From Euborellia annulipes (lineage: Eukaryota > Arthropoda > Insecta > Dermaptera > Anisolabididae), in the NCBI GenBank assembly GCA_023213315.1, contig JAKCPI010002496.1:62001-126000 (forward strand): a stretch of DNA of 64,000 nt, written 5' to 3'. How positions within the stretch are numbered: position 1 is the first letter of the stretch; every line of letters starts with the position of its first letter. Made by a program: the position numbers and the translations under genes. Positions 10,538 through 22,317 of this stretch are shown in pieces. The notes beneath the pieces are model-generated. The model searched no databases. It worked only from the letters and a program-made list of their open reading frames with translations, and was not told the origin of the DNA.

Positions 10538-10730
10538 ATTTGGTATCTTTGTAAATTTTTAGAAAAAAAATTTTGTAGCCTACAATTTCCCTTTCATTTG
10601 GAATGTTTAATCTTTTTTTTTTTTTTTTTATTTGCCATTTTCTGTGACTTAGGCCATTAGAAGTTGGAATATATTATATTAATAATAATAAAAAAAACCC
10701 TCGCACTTGTATATATATATATATATATTG

Positions 10731-10890
10731 AGGTCCAGGCATTCTTATTTAAGCCATTTGATATTCCATTAATAAAATTATTTATTAAGATATCGATGTC
10801 TGCCAGGGGACGTTCAACGAATATACTTTCGGTAATCGAAAGTTGTGTTCTGTGCTTGTCATACCAGATTTTTTTTAGATTTATTTTTAG
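10731..10890. repeat. SINE and family A hairpin fragments
   Basis: 10735-10770 matches the minus strand of the SINE middle (GGTCCAGGCATTCTTATTTA). 10827-10872 is the right half of the family A hairpin (CTTTCGGTAATCGAAAGTTG to ACCAGA). Both are remnants. Confidence 0.65.
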
Positions 10891-11262
10891 TGTTTTAACG
10901 ATTAAAGGTTTACATTATATTTGAATATCACATCTTCTATTATATTTATTAGTTTTGTGTCCAATATATAGGCTATTTTATTACAATTCTAATTAGAACG
11001 TTCACAAGTAAAGACAAAGAGGTATAATTTGCCTTTTATTAAAGTGAACTTCTTTACGTGTGGGTGGAGGAAGAAGGTTCGTTCGACGAGTGCCGTAGAA
11101 AATTTGGATTTTTTTGCCCAATAACGTCACAAGGGCACAATAAAAAAGTGGCTACCGACGCGATTAGACTCAACACATTTATACAATACAGCGAAAACAA
11201 GTTAATAATTCAAAAATTGTCAAAATTATTTAGCCAAATTCTTAAACATTTTCCTAAGGTGA

Positions 11263-11517
11263 ATCTGGTGTGACAGGTCGCACAGCACGCAACTTTCTCT
11301 TACACATTCTCTAATTTAAAGTTGCATTTTTATCATATTTTTTGTGACGAAATAAATTTGAACACACACCCCGACAGACCATTTTGAGGCAGCCATTTTT
11401 TTGGAATAAGGTAGGCCTTTCTCTCAAAACGTGTATTTCTATCAACAACCTCGACATCGAATCTTTTTTGACACGAAGGCAATATTGCTTGCATATATAA
11501 GTAAGAGAAAGTAAAAT
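11263..11517 (+). repeat. Family A deletion derivative (about 255 bp)
   Basis: A diverged terminal hairpin (CTGGTGTGACAGGTCGCACA) joins directly to the 3' quarter of the element (CACACCCCGACAGACCAT, TCGACATCGAATC) and ends GTAAGAGAAAGTAAAA. Both ends are kept and the middle is lost, as in non-autonomous deletion derivatives. Confidence 0.75.
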
Positions 11518-12186
11518 TATATATACAAATCAAATTTTAAGTATTATTGTGATAATTTAATAATTTATACCACCCCGGGACAATACGATTTATGGGGATT
11601 CTACTGTATAGGCCTACTTTTTTTTTTTAATAAGTAGTATTAATTTATGTTACAACCAACCAACCAATTGAAATGTTTAGGCTTATCCAAGAGAGAGGGC
11701 GTATTATTTAATATTTATCGTAAATTCGTATTGATGATAATTGAAAAAAGAAATTAGTATTTTTAAACGCATTTAACATAATAATGGTCATTTTATCAAT
11801 TTCCTCTTTTTAACAATATAATTTGGTTGGATATTAGAATAAATACATTTTAATAATTTAATTTAAAATTTATAATCCTTTTTGCTTCCAAACATATTAA
11901 TTATTTTGTTATATGCAGTATTTTTATTATTTTATATTACAAATAATGTTATATGTTGAATTTAGGTTATTTGCAATCTCCTCCACTCCATCCACATACT
12001 AAACAATTCTATTTTAATATTTACATAAATAGTATGGGTGTCAAATGTTTGAAGAGAGGGAGGGAGGGGGGGGGTGCATTCTCTCACTCTCTGACGAATA
12101 TTCTAAAACTAGACGATCCGAATAATATTACTGATCGATTAAACTATATCTGGATTTGCATATAACGGGCTGAGCTCTTTAGTTTA
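11518..12186. other. AT-rich stretch without recognised feature
   Basis: No gene or named repeat recognised. Confidence 0.6.
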
Positions 12187-12188
12187 TA

Positions 12189-12333
12189 CAGTCTGCGCCA
12201 CAAGTGCCTGATGTGCTCCAGAGTCAACCAAACCAATATTTTCAAAATATGCCATCACTTACGACTAAACATTTTGGATGACTAAACTCAAGGATCTACT
12301 CTCAAGCACATCAGGCACTTATGGCGGCGACTG
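12189..12333. mobile_element. 145-bp TA-flanked MITE
   Basis: Inverted ends CAGTCTGCGCCACAAGTGCC and GGCACTTATGGCGGCGACTG extend with mismatches to about 38 bp. TA lies at 12187-12188 and 12334-12335. Probably a mariner/Tc1-dependent MITE. Confidence 0.8.
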
Positions 12334-12437
12334 TACATGCATTTGTCAATAATGAAGTTCTTGTATTATTGAACATTTGATTGTAAGTAAAACAAAGCAT
12401 CTTTATTTCAAAAATCAATTGTGAAATGCAGCGAGTT

Positions 12438-12835
12438 TTTTACTTTCTCGTACCTCTATATTTGTTAATATATATGGACCCTGTTATGCAATGGTGTGTC
12501 AAAGACCAAACATCAACTTTTGAGAAAATTAACATTAAAGTTTTTTGTTTTCATTGGATTATATATAATTTTTCTTGTCAATTGTGCAAGTAACATTAAA
12601 TATAAATTTTTTTAGGACATATTTCATAAAAAATACTATTAATTAAAGCATTTGAAACAATATTCCGTGATTGACTTGAATTTTTTTTGGTCTTTGACAC
12701 ACCATTGCATAACAGGGTCCATATATGGATTCATGTCAAAAATTTATGTCGATATTTTGATGGATATACACGTTTTGAGGTCCCCTGAATCCAAAAAAGC
12801 GGTTTTCGCGACATGGTCTGTCTGTCTGTGTGTTA
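12438..12835 (-). repeat. Family A 3'-end fragment interrupted by a MITE
   Basis: Minus-strand family A end (TTACTTTCTCGTACCTCTATA), interrupted in its AT palindrome by the element at 12476-12720, then resuming with GGATTCATGTCAAAAATT to GACATGGTCTGTCTGTC. The rest of the element is missing. Confidence 0.8.
12476..12720. mobile_element. 245-bp TIR element inserted in the family A palindrome
   Basis: Perfect inverted repeats of about 35 bp start GGACCCTGTTATGCAATGG. The flanks are ATAT on both sides, consistent with a TA-containing target. No coding capacity. Confidence 0.85.
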
Positions 12836-13059
12836 GCATGGGGCACGGTACCCCTGGTGCTTGTTCCCTTCTTCAAACTGTTGATTCAATTATTCTTTTA
12901 TTAATAAATTTTAATTATAATTTAATAGGACGGATGGCAGCTACACCACTGGTTGATTTGTATTTTTTTTTTCGATATCTGAGGCCATTTAGACACCGCC
13001 TCCTTATTTCTAATCCTTATTTGATATCCAATATAATTTGAAAAAAAAAATCATGTGGA

Positions 13060-13330
13060 TTTTATAGCTGGATAGCGGTTAGCGTTTGAAGAAAAGAATG
13101 GCAGCTATGAGTATTTCGTATATTAAGGCCTCTATGCTGACGTTTCGGTCTTGGTCAAGACCATCTTCAGTTCTATGAGAACACTGACTATATTTTATTT
13201 GTGGAATTTTACAAAATTATGACATAGTGTAAAAATCAGAGGAATTATAATTACCATGCAGGCTGTCAATATAGGCATACACTCGAATATTCAATCATAT
13301 ATGTAGTGAACATAAAAATTTTTTCAAGTT
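13060..13330 (-). mobile_element. PLE-related fragment with hammerhead-like motif (family B)
   Basis: It carries the minus-strand motif at 13139-13170 and shares CAGGCTGTCAATATAGGCATAC and the AATACTCATAGCTGCCATT block with 41210-41480 and 4248-4345. It lies inside a larger repeat that is later split by the hAT MITE at 13396. Confidence 0.6.
13139..13170 (-). ncRNA. Hammerhead-like ribozyme motif
   Basis: Minus strand: CTGAAGA, T, six-pair hairpin GGTCTT-GACC-AAGACC, GAAACGTC. All conserved core bases are present. The unpaired T before the hairpin is not canonical. The first stem I positions do not pair. Confidence 0.6.
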
Positions 13331-13332
13331 AT

Positions 13333-13354
13333 GGGGGGGGGGGGGGGGGGGGGG
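13333..13354. repeat. Poly-G run (22 G) followed by CCCCC
   Basis: A pure G homopolymer inside AT-rich sequence. Its length is uncertain because such runs are often misassembled. Confidence 0.85.
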
Positions 13355-13395
13355 CCCCCTATATAATTAATATTATTAATTATATATACTGTAAC

Positions 13396-13744
13396 CAGTA
13401 GCGTAGCCAGGATTTCTGCTTGGGGGGGCCAAAAGTTTTATGACACCCCCCTTCTCCAAGAAACTTAAAGGGGAGAAATTTTTTTTAGATAATATAATAA
13501 TTATAAATAAAAAACAAATAAAAAAATTTTTTTTTCTTGAAATAAAAAATAATTTTAATACAAAATTCGTAAATATTAGAGATTTTTTCAATTATTTATA
13601 GGTTTTTTGTTAGATTTTAGAATTTATGAGAGTTAATAAAATAATTATTTAAAAAAAAAATCATTAGGAAAAACAATAGGTATTTTTTTTGTTTTGGAGA
13701 AGGCTTTGGGGGGCCCGGCCCCGGCCCCCCTGAATACGCCACTG
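13396..13744. mobile_element. hAT-type MITE with perfect 8-bp TSD
   Basis: Ends CAGTAGCGTAGCCAGGATTT and CCCCCCTGAATACGCCACTG; duplication ACTGTAAC at 13388-13395 and 13745-13752. G-rich blocks flank an AT-rich interior, as in the other hAT MITEs here. Confidence 0.92.
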
Positions 13745-13795
13745 ACTGTAACTATATGAAGATGGTATATATGCTATATATACTGTATGTCTATA

Positions 13796-13827
13796 TTGAA
13801 GATGGTCTTGACCAAGACCGAAACGTC
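13796..13827 (+). ncRNA. Hammerhead-like ribozyme motif (C3 to T)
   Basis: TTGAAGA, T, hairpin GGTCTT-GACC-AAGACC, GAAACGTC. Nearly identical to the motif at 13139 on the other strand, but the core C is T, which should abolish cleavage. Confidence 0.5.
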
Positions 13828-13831
13828 AGTC

Positions 13832-15470
13832 TTCGGCCTTCCGTCTAGCCAGGGACCTGAGCCGATAGAACCTCTTGCTCGCCTTCAGCGATTAATTTCC
13901 CGCTTACGGTAGATAGAAGTAAATAAAGAGAAGAAGGTGGGCGTGGCCTCGCCAAGACCGGCTAATCTCGCCTTGCTCCGCCGTCGCTCGGGCGCTGGGA
14001 ACGCATTTTTGTTAGGAACGTGTTTTTGATATGTTACATTTTCTACCAATTCACCTTGCATCAGCCACGTTAAAGAACTTCGTTCCAAAAATAATGTTTT
14101 GTAAATTTGTATTGGCTTGTTGAACGAACTTGTGCTTCTAATTTATTTAATTTATTTATAACAATAGAGATTGAAATTATAGTTTTAATAAAAAAAAAAA
14201 AAGAGATATCCCTGACCTCTAGAAACGAGTTTGTGACCCAATTTAGTCGGGCCCTAAAAGGTCGCTCTGTTTTATCGTGTGACCTTTGCGCTTTTGCCAA
14301 AAGGGATGGTGGTGGCTTCGGGACAAGACGATTCGCATTGCGCCTTTCATGCATGCATGCTTCAATAGATGGGGATAAGAATCGATCTATAAATCCTCCG
14401 AAAAAAAATTTAATCGTTTTACAAACACACAAGTTTTTTTTTCTTTTTTTCATTCAAATTCTATCAAATAGATAGAAATATATTGTTATTGGTTTCATTG
14501 TAAATTCCAAAACGTGACTTGATTTTAAATCACAATAAAAAAAAAAATTGTATTTAAATAATCTGTTCGCTCTATTTATTGTAATAAGGATTTTTCTTCT
14601 TTTTTGATAGTTTCCTTCTTCTTTAAAAACTTTTCACTATATTACTTATTGAATTTACATAAAACGATCATCTAATTTAAATAATAAAAAGAAGAAAAGA
14701 AGAAAATAGGAAAAAAAAACGAGAAAGAAGTGGATTGGATTGACTTCTTTAAATTTTGAAATAAATATAAATCAAAAAAATAAGCATGATATCTACAGAG
14801 AGCAAAAAAAAAAAAAATATTATTCACTAATTAATAATCCTCCATAGCATAGAAGAGGTTGGATATAAGGAGCCGGTTGGAACCAGAAATAAGGATTAGT
14901 TCACTAGCTAGAAACGAACGAAGGAAGAGGAGTTAGAGATAGGAAATGATGTAAATTCAAGGGGACATGGAAGTTAAGGAGGGATAAGGAATTTGGGTCA
15001 TCTTTACGAAAATCGCAGCCGTATCATATGCAATATTCTAAAAGCGCATCACCAAATGATCTCTATATTTCTATGAATGAGATTGTTTAATCATTGGAGG
15101 TTCTTTTTTTTAAATATTTATATGGTAATGTCCAAGAAGTCCCGATTTTGAAACATCGACAGTGAGATAAAATAAAATTTGTTAAACGAACTTCTTATCT
15201 TCATAATTTCTCAACAAACTGCACAAGCAAGAAACAAATGAGAATATTATATGATAAAAGCCCTGGCTCAAAGGTAGAATATTATCTCCTGGTGCTAAAG
15301 GTCGAAAAATTACGTCTCGTCTCAAGGGGAAAAAATGTTTCATTATTTGAATTAATAAATATTGAATTGTATAAATTTGTTTCAATTTAATTGGAAGCCA
15401 ATCAATTATAATCAAAAGGGTCGGAGTTTAAATGATCTCAAATGCCGAAAAAGACCTTAAACATATTAAT
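13832..15470. other. No recognised gene
   Basis: 13850-14010 is somewhat GC-richer (CTCGCCTTGCTCCGCCGTCG) without a recognisable product. The rest is AT-rich. Overlapping open frames on both strands at 14070-14475 look like chance frames. Confidence 0.5.
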
Positions 15471-15479
15471 TTTAAAAAA

Positions 15480-16026
15480 ATCTGGTGTGACTGGCGCACA
15501 GCACACAACTTTCTCTTACCTTCGGTATCGATAGTTGTGTTCTGTGCTTGTCCCACCAGATTTTTTTGTGTCTACATGTAATTAGTTTCCGACAGTAGGG
15601 CACATTCGATTTTCAAGATGTAAAATTTATAAGTATAGGAAAATATTTATATTTTGTTACCATGGCAACCATTTCTCCTATTTTCTCTATGAAGTACAAG
15701 AGTAAAGTTGTCTTCAGAAGATTTCAATGGCAAAATGAAAATATACATTTGATTTTTGAAATTTAATCAAAATCGTTGGAGTGAATTTTGAGAAAATCGA
15801 AAAAAAAAACAAAAACTTAAAAGAGCATCAGTAAAGTACTAGTACTCTTTGGTCGATTTTGTTCAAAACCTTCGTCAGACCATGTCGCGAAAACCACTTT
15901 TTTGGATTCAGGGGACCTCAAAACGTGTATATCCATCAAAATCTCGACATCGAATTTTTGTCATGAATCCAATACTTTCTCTCTATATATATTAACACAT
16001 ATATAGAGGTAAGAGAAAATAAAAAT
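15480..16026 (+). mobile_element. Family A repeat copy
   Basis: Hairpin 15480-15561, body, then a shortened central part that lacks the CA microsatellite (TTCGTCAGACCATGTCGCG). AT palindrome and GGTAAGAGAAAATAAAA end. Confidence 0.9.
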
Positions 16027-16760
16027 TGAAAAAATTCTCTTTCATTAATTAATTTTAATAATCCAAGATCAAATTACTAATATATTTCCAAATTTCGCCC
16101 TTTCTTTCCTTTTGATTGAAATACATAAAATTGCAATACAAAAAAAAAAAAAAAAAGAGGACAAAAAAGCAACCCTCTTAGATAGAAACGAAACGAAACG
16201 AAATGACTCTTGAACCCTCAAGAATAGAAACGATAAGATGGTTTTTCAAATGTGTAAACAAAAAACACTCTCTCCCTACTCTATTTATTTCTGCTAGATC
16301 ATTCATTCATTCATCCTTCCTCCCTTAACGTCCGTCACCTTACCTTAACTCCTGAGCTAATAGCTTTCGTCACGCGCCACTGAATAAACCCGCACCCCCC
16401 CCCCCCTCTCTACTTGGATAATAGATTTAGTGCAAGAAATAAAATCTATTCGTCATTTATAAAAAAAAAAAGAAGAAATAAATAAAGTGGTGTGTGTGAG
16501 CACTATCACAAGACCGAATGTTAGGGTTGATGGACTTGAATAAATAATTTGTTTCAATTAATTGCTATTTAATGAGGTGAATCAAAAAGAAAAAAGCAAA
16601 GTGTTTATTTTTAATAACCGATTTCTCAATAAATCAAGACAGTATGTGAACCATTTTCTCTTGGGGACAAGAGTCTGGTCAGTACTCCTAGAAGATTATT
16701 TATCCAAGAAACAGCTCAAGAGAATATCATCAGTTCTCTAACAAGGTTTACTCTGAAACT
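16027..16760. other. No recognised feature
   Basis: AT-rich sequence with a C-run near 16395-16407 and several short A-runs. No gene seen. Confidence 0.6.
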
Positions 16761-16766
16761 TTGCAG

Positions 16767-17534
16767 GATCCCTGGTAGGAATTGCCAATGCTGACAATTG
16801 GCTGAACCTTGGGCCAGTTGCCATTTGCCAAGCCTTGAGTAGTGACCATTGGGCCAAGTCTGGTCCGAGGCTTGGCCCAATGGTATTATATTATTAAACC
16901 GAGCCTTGGGTAGTGACCATTGGGCCAAGCCTGGTCTGAGGCTTGGCCAATGATATTAAATTATTAAACCGATCCTTTGGTAGTGACCATTGGGCCAAAC
17001 CTGGTCCGAGGCTTGGCCCAATGGTTAATTGACCCATCATATAATTAAAAAAAAAAAAAAAAATTAATTAAATCAAGTACTATTAATTGAAAAAACAGTA
17101 ATATATATTTTAAATCTGGTGATTGTTTGATAAAGTTTATTTAGCTAAAATAAAAGGCAAATCAAATAGCTTAAAAAAGAGTCATATCAATATAACAACT
17201 GTGTACGAGAGAGTAAAGGCATTGACAAATGAAGAACAAAACCAAGAAGCTCGAGTTCAAATCTCTCGAGAAACAACTTTTTTTCCTCGAGGCTTGGATC
17301 GACCATCCATTTTTTGTTTTCCAAGGCTTGGGCCAACCTTGGTTTTTTTGATTCTCGAGGCTTGGGCCAACCTTGGTTTTTTTGATTCCCAAGGCTGGGT
17401 ACATTGTTATCATTCCAAGGCTTGAGCCAAGCCTGGCCCAATTGTTAGACAAGGCTTGCCCCAAACCTCGCCCAATGCTCGGCACGATTGGCCTGGTCCG
17501 AGGCTTGGCCCAATTGTGTATTCCTATCAGGGAT
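16767..17534. repeat. Inverted-repeat element with TTGGGCCAAG arrays
   Basis: The ends are inverted (ATCCCTGGTAGGAATTGC and ATTCCTATCAGGGAT). Inside are two arrays of the near-palindrome GGCTTGGCCCAATGG: three units of about 70 bp at 16840-17030 and shorter CGAGGCTTGGGCCAACCTTGG units at 17285-17520. Probably a MITE with internal amplification. No target duplication identified. Confidence 0.55.
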
Positions 17535-17599
17535 GTACGTGCAGATTTTATAATTGTTTCAAATTATTATAAATATAGGGGTCTATTATCTATTGTGGG

Positions 17600-17730
17600 T
17601 TGAGGCATTTCTATTTAAGCCATCTGGTATCCAAATGGCTTAAATAAAATCATCGGACTGCCTGGGTCCGAACCCGCGACGTTTGGTATAGGAGGCAGGC
17701 ACGCTACCTACTACGCCACACCCGGGAGCA
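17600..17730 (-). mobile_element. tRNA-derived SINE (family 1), head fragment
   Basis: Minus-strand head with B-box GGGTTCGGACCCAGG and the ATTTGGATACCAGATGG palindrome. The tail is missing. Confidence 0.8.
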
Positions 17731-17944
17731 ATAATTATTCTTCACATTGTAGCTTTTTTACTTTGGATATCTCCATATGGCCAATTTGAATTTTGTAATT
17801 ATGACCTCCGATTCGTAATCAGCGACTCCAAAAACCCCTCCAGTGAAAAATTTCAGATCTATTTATTAAGATTTGAATTTTGGCCAGCTTTTTGGGATTA
17901 TGACCACTGTTCGCCATGAGAAAGAGTAATCATATTATCTGTAA

Positions 17945-18140
17945 CATTTGAGGAGGCTCGTGGCTAATCGGATAAGCTGCGGATTAAGAATCTAGAGTTG
18001 ATATACAACTTGGGTTCAGATCCCGCTTGCCGTGAAAATTTTCAAACATTGCCAATGTTTTCTCCGTCTCTCCGTAATTGGAGTTGATCCCTGGTAAGAG
18101 ATTGGAGAAAAAATTTTTCAATAAATTTGGTAGATTGATG
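17945..18140 (+). mobile_element. Probable tRNA-derived SINE, second type
   Basis: A-box-like GTGGCTAATCGGATAAGC and B-box GGGTTCAGATCCC are about 55 bases apart, as in a tRNA gene. It is followed by a non-tRNA body ending in an AT-rich tail. The cloverleaf acceptor stem does not close, so a functional tRNA is unlikely. Confidence 0.5.
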
Positions 18141-18698
18141 CAACTAATTTTTTTTAATTAATCCATTCATTTCCCTCCTTCTAGTAAGTATGCCGATTTT
18201 GCTTTCATTCTGACTACAGAGATACTTATTATATAACCACCCGTTATATACTTTTCGTCAATTGAATAATAATCCTCTTGGAGTAATGACCAGATTTGTC
18301 TCCAAGAGAAAACCACCTTGTATAATAAAATAATAAATAGCCGCCTGGCGGCTCATTTTAATAACAATTAGTCTCTCTCTTCTCTAGTTTAGCTAAAAAG
18401 CAAACTTTATTAAATTTAGCCCGGAACATATTGTCAATGACTCATTTAGAATATTATTAATGAAGAAACAGTTCCGGAAATTTAATTATAACTTTCTATG
18501 TATTATTATTATTGCTGTGCCATTTGGGTTTCAATTTTAATATAACACAATGTTTAGTTAATGAAATAAATAAAAATAGTTTTTGAAACAATATACCCAA
18601 TAAAGCCAGATAAAAAGAACATATGGATGAGAGAAATACAATTGCATTTCTCTATTTCCTGTTTTTTTTTTCTTCGATTTTTAACTCAAAATATTAAA
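18141..18698. other. AT-rich stretch without recognised feature
   Basis: No gene or named repeat recognised. Confidence 0.6.
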
Positions 18699-19208
18699 AA
18701 TCTGGCGTGGCCGACTGTACTTTACAGCTCACAACTTTCTCTTAAATTCGAGTTAATCAAAAGTTGCTTGATATGCTGTCAAGGTAGATTTTAATATTTC
18801 CGAAAAACATATTAAATCCAAGAGGATTTTAATTTATAAACTATCGGCTGTTCTGGTCATTTATATATTTTAGAGTAGAAAACCTAAGAGATAAAATTTA
18901 TGATCAGAAGAAAATTTTATACTCATGATAACAAATTTTATACTTCAAACAATTTTGGGTCTGAAAATATACATTTTAAAGAGCATCGAAAAAGTTATTA
19001 ATTTATGAATTGTGTTTAGAATCGATTTTGAGAAAAAAAATCTCAAAAAGTATATTAGTAAAGCACTAGTATTTTTCAAAAGCTTATGTTACACTCCAAA
19101 CTTATTATAATTTAAATATCGTCATTTTTTTGAACTCTCCATCAAAATCTCGACTAAAATTTTTAATATAATCGCAATGCTTTCTATACGATATATTAAC
19201 ATATCGTT
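18699..19208 (+). repeat. Family A repeat, old diverged copy
   Basis: Order is preserved (hairpin TCTGGCGTGGCC...AAGGTAGA, ATACATTTTAAAGAGCATC, AAGCACTAGTATTTTTC, ATCAAAATCTCGAC, ATATTAACATATC), but it is far more diverged than other copies. The family was therefore active over a long period. Confidence 0.75.
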
Positions 19209-19478
19209 GGTCCAGTACAAGGCCGGCCTAACTCAAAAACTTTTTCGTGCATGTCCCCCTAACCTGCCACTATAGACACATGATTTGTAAGACGTTGTCA
19301 CGTAAAAAAAAGAAGAGATTTTTCAGGAGAGCCGATTAAAGTTTCTGCTTTTCTTTTCTGTTCATAACCGTTGTCTGTGTTATCCGATTGATGGAATTTT
19401 GCATTAATCATCACAATCATAGAACTCTTTTATAAATTTAATGTTTTTTCCATTCTTGATGCCATTATTTATTTTTAT

Positions 19479-19600
19479 TGGGAGAATTTTTAATTATAGA
19501 CCACATTTTTGTATTAAATATTTATTAAAAATATATAAATACTGTATTTTTAATAAATATTTAATACAAAAATGTGGTCTATAATTAAAAATTCTCCTAA
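19479..19600. repeat. Palindrome with arms of about 58 bp
   Basis: TTTTAATTATAGACCACATT and its complement are separated by a short AT loop near 19540. It may be the core of a palindromic element like those carrying hammerhead-like motifs, but no CTGANGA core is present. Confidence 0.75.
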
Positions 19601-19844
19601 TAATAATATTTCAAACCACAAAAGCTTTAATAAAACCATTATTTATTTATTATTTATTTTTTTTATTTTTTTGAGTAATTTATGGGCAAAACTCCAAGAT
19701 GATCCTTCCTTGCACCGAAATATTTCAGGTTTTTTAAAGAGATGATTCACTCTTGCACGCCCCCCCCCCACCCGGCTCCATAAATCCAAGATGGCTCACT
19801 TAGCAGCGCTCAATCTAGGGATGATCCACTAAGATGTTTAAGAA

Positions 19845-20092
19845 CAGTGGCGTCATTTGGGGGTGGGCAGGGGGGGCATTTGCCCCCCCCCAAGGGCTCT
19901 GATTTTTATAAAATTTTATATTATTCTAAAGTGTATACAAACGGTACAAAATTAAACAATTCATTAAATTAAATATGTTTTGGCCAAATTTGAGTTCCCA
20001 TTTTTTAAATAATTTTTAAAAAAAAAAATTTTTCCCCCAAAAAAAACCCCCCCCCCCCCCCCCCAAAAAAAAATAAAAATTAGACGCCACTG
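19845..20092. mobile_element. hAT-type MITE with perfect 8-bp TSD
   Basis: Ends CAGTGGCGTCATTTGGGGG and TTAGACGCCACTG; duplication TTTAAGAA at 19837-19844 and 20093-20100. Same family as the MITE at 45049, in opposite orientation. C/G runs lie near both ends. Confidence 0.93.
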
Positions 20093-20100
20093 TTTAAGAA

Positions 20101-20915
20101 CCGAACTTGCACAAAGATATTAGAGCCAATTTGAAGATAAGTAGAGCAAAAAACTCAACTAGATAGGTAAGAGAAGGAAATAATCGTCCGAGAAAAAGAG
20201 CAACGTCAGATTAAAACCTGAAAATGCATCGGACCAGCATCTCGAATTCGAAATAATCATAATTAATGATTTTATAAACATATATAAATAGCAAACAATA
20301 TTTCATTGAATAGGAAATAAGAACGAAGCAAAACATTTTTCTCTCATTAATGAAAACAATTTGTTTAAGGATAATCGAAACAATCCAAGTATTAGAGTGG
20401 GGATTTGTATTTATTAATATTAAATTATTACTATAATAGTCTTGTAATTTATGAGGCTTATGAGAGATAAAAAAATATTTCATATTGACTCAAGGGTGGG
20501 TCATAAACTCTGAAGAGCCGATTAAAGAGAGAATTTAACGACAATTTACTTAAATCTGGCTTATCTTTGATAAGCCCCTCTCAAAAAAAGGCTCCCAATC
20601 CAGAGACATTGTTAATATTGATAACCATCTCAGGAAATCAATAAATATGGTTAATTTAATTATTTTAAAGTTGTATACAAAATGGGATTAATAAAAAAGA
20701 CGGAGCCATGATCAACAAAGCCATCCTTTAAGGGTATATTTATTTTATTAACTTACAAAAATAGATTTGTCTTAATTAAACTTATAATACATCATATTAT
20801 TTTGTTGAATGTCTAATAGACCTATTTTAACAATATCATCAAGAGAATATTCAACAGTAAGACCCTGAATAGTGTTAAAAAATAGATGCATATTATTATT
20901 AGCTGCATCCTATTT
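20101..20915. other. No recognised gene
   Basis: A family-A-like end (ATAGGTAAGAGAAGGAAATAA) occurs at 20163-20183. The rest is AT-rich sequence without a recognised feature. Confidence 0.55.
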
Positions 20916-20916
20916 T

Positions 20917-21040
20917 TACTTTCTCTTACCTATTTGTATATGTTAATATATATAGAGAGAAAGTATTGGATACATGTCAAAAATTCGATGTTGAGATTTT
21001 GATGGGTATACACGTTTTGAAGTCCCCTGAATCCAAAAAA
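20917..21040 (-). repeat. Family A 3'-end fragment fused to a hairpin
   Basis: Minus-strand family A end (TTTTTACTTTCTCTTACC to GTCCCCTGAATCCAAAAAA) joins directly to a plus-strand family A hairpin at 21041. The joint lies in an A-run shared by both parts. Confidence 0.85.
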
Positions 21041-21968
21041 TCTGGTGTGACTGGCGCACAGCACACAACTTTCTCTTACCCTTCGGTAAGAGAAAGTTGC
21101 GCACTGTGCTGTTCACACCAGATTTTTTGTGTCGAGATATATTTAGTTTCCGATAGCATCTTAGTTTCAAACTTGCATTTTAAATGTTGACTGCTTCAAA
21201 TAAACTATGGTTATTTTTAAAAATTTTAATCTCATATTTGGACATTTTATACACAATATAGAATCGTAAATAAATACAAAATTTCATAAGAATTGGAAAA
21301 AAAAATTTTAAATGCCTAAAAAGTTCTAAAGGGGACCCCCTTTTGAATCGAAATTAACATACAAATCCCTATAGGAAATTAACATTGTTCCTGTGCGAAG
21401 ATAAGGTGGAAAGGGAATTTAAAAAGAGTAGAGAGAGACGATAATGTTTGCAAGTGAGAGAGAGACATATATGTTTTCTTTGAAACAATTAAAGACACAA
21501 ATAAATTTAAAAAAATCTGGTGTGACTGGCGCACAGCACACAACTTTCTCTTACCCTTCGGTAAGAGAAAGTTGCGCACTGTGCTGGTCACACCAGATTT
21601 TTTGTGTCGAGATATATTTAGTTTCCGATAGCACCTTAGTTTCAAACTTGGATTTTAAATGTTGACTGCTTGAAATAAACTATGGTTATTTTTAAAAATT
21701 TTAATCTCATATTTGGACATTTTATACACAATAGAGAATCGTAAATAAATACAAAATTTCATAAGAATTGGAAAAAAAAATTTTAAATGCCTAAAAAGTT
21801 CTAAAGGGGGGACCCCCTTTTGAATCGAAATTAACATACAAATCCCTATAGGAAATTAACATTAGGCCTATGAGAGAAGGCGGAGAGACAGGCGATAATG
21901 TTTGCAAGTGAGAGAGAGAGATATATATATGTTTTCTCCTAAGCAATTAAAGACACAAATAAATGGGA
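21041..21968 (+). repeat. Two tandem 475-bp units: family A hairpin on a different body
   Basis: Unit 1 is 21041-21507 and unit 2 is 21516-21968, nearly identical. Each starts with the hairpin TCTGGTGTGACTGGCGCACA...CACCAGATTTTTTGTGTCGA, here with a nearly perfect stem (TTACCCTTCGGTAA at the tip). It continues with TTTCCGATAGCAYCTTAG and a body unlike standard family A. This is either a subfamily or a chimera. Confidence 0.8.
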
Positions 21969-21984
21969 ATTTAAATAATAATTG

Positions 21985-22267
21985 GCCCTCGGGGCATGGC
22001 GTAGAGGTTAGCGTGCTAACCTCGTATACCAAACGTCGCGGGTTCGGACCCCAGGCAGTCCGATGATTTTATTTAAGCCAATTGGATACCAAATGGCTTA
22101 AATAAGAATGCCTGGACCCCTATATGCCTATTTATATAATAACGGTTATCGTCTAAAGTCTTAAATGGCCTGAGTTGCCGAAAAAGACTGTGTGAATGTG
22201 TGTGTGAGTGTGAGTGTGAATGAGAAAAAAGTGTGAATGTTTTTAAAAAAAAAAAAAAAAAAAAAAA
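21985..22267 (+). mobile_element. tRNA-derived SINE (family 1) with 11-bp TSD
   Basis: Complete copy: GCCCTCGGGGCATGGCGTAG head, GGGTTCGGACCCC B-box, ATTGGATACCAAATGG palindrome, TAAATGGCCTGAGTTGCCG core, TGTGAGTGTGAATG tail and A-run. The duplication AATAATAATTG lies at 21974-21984 and 22268-22278, which fixes the ends and supports L1-type retrotransposition. Confidence 0.92.
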
Positions 22268-22317
22268 AATAATAATTGATTTTTAATCTAATAAAAAGAA
22301 AAAGATTTAAATTCCGT

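Noticed and set aside
14070..14475. Long overlapping frames on both strands (about 120 codons each)
   Set aside because: Low-complexity ends (poly-Phe, poly-Lys), no recognisable domain, and equal length on both strands suggest chance.
21379..21665. Overlapping frames with GVTGAQHTTFSYPSVRESCAL or the reverse KGKRKLCAVRQSHQIF
   Set aside because: They are the two strands of the family A terminal hairpin; a perfect inverted repeat gives open frames on both strands by chance.
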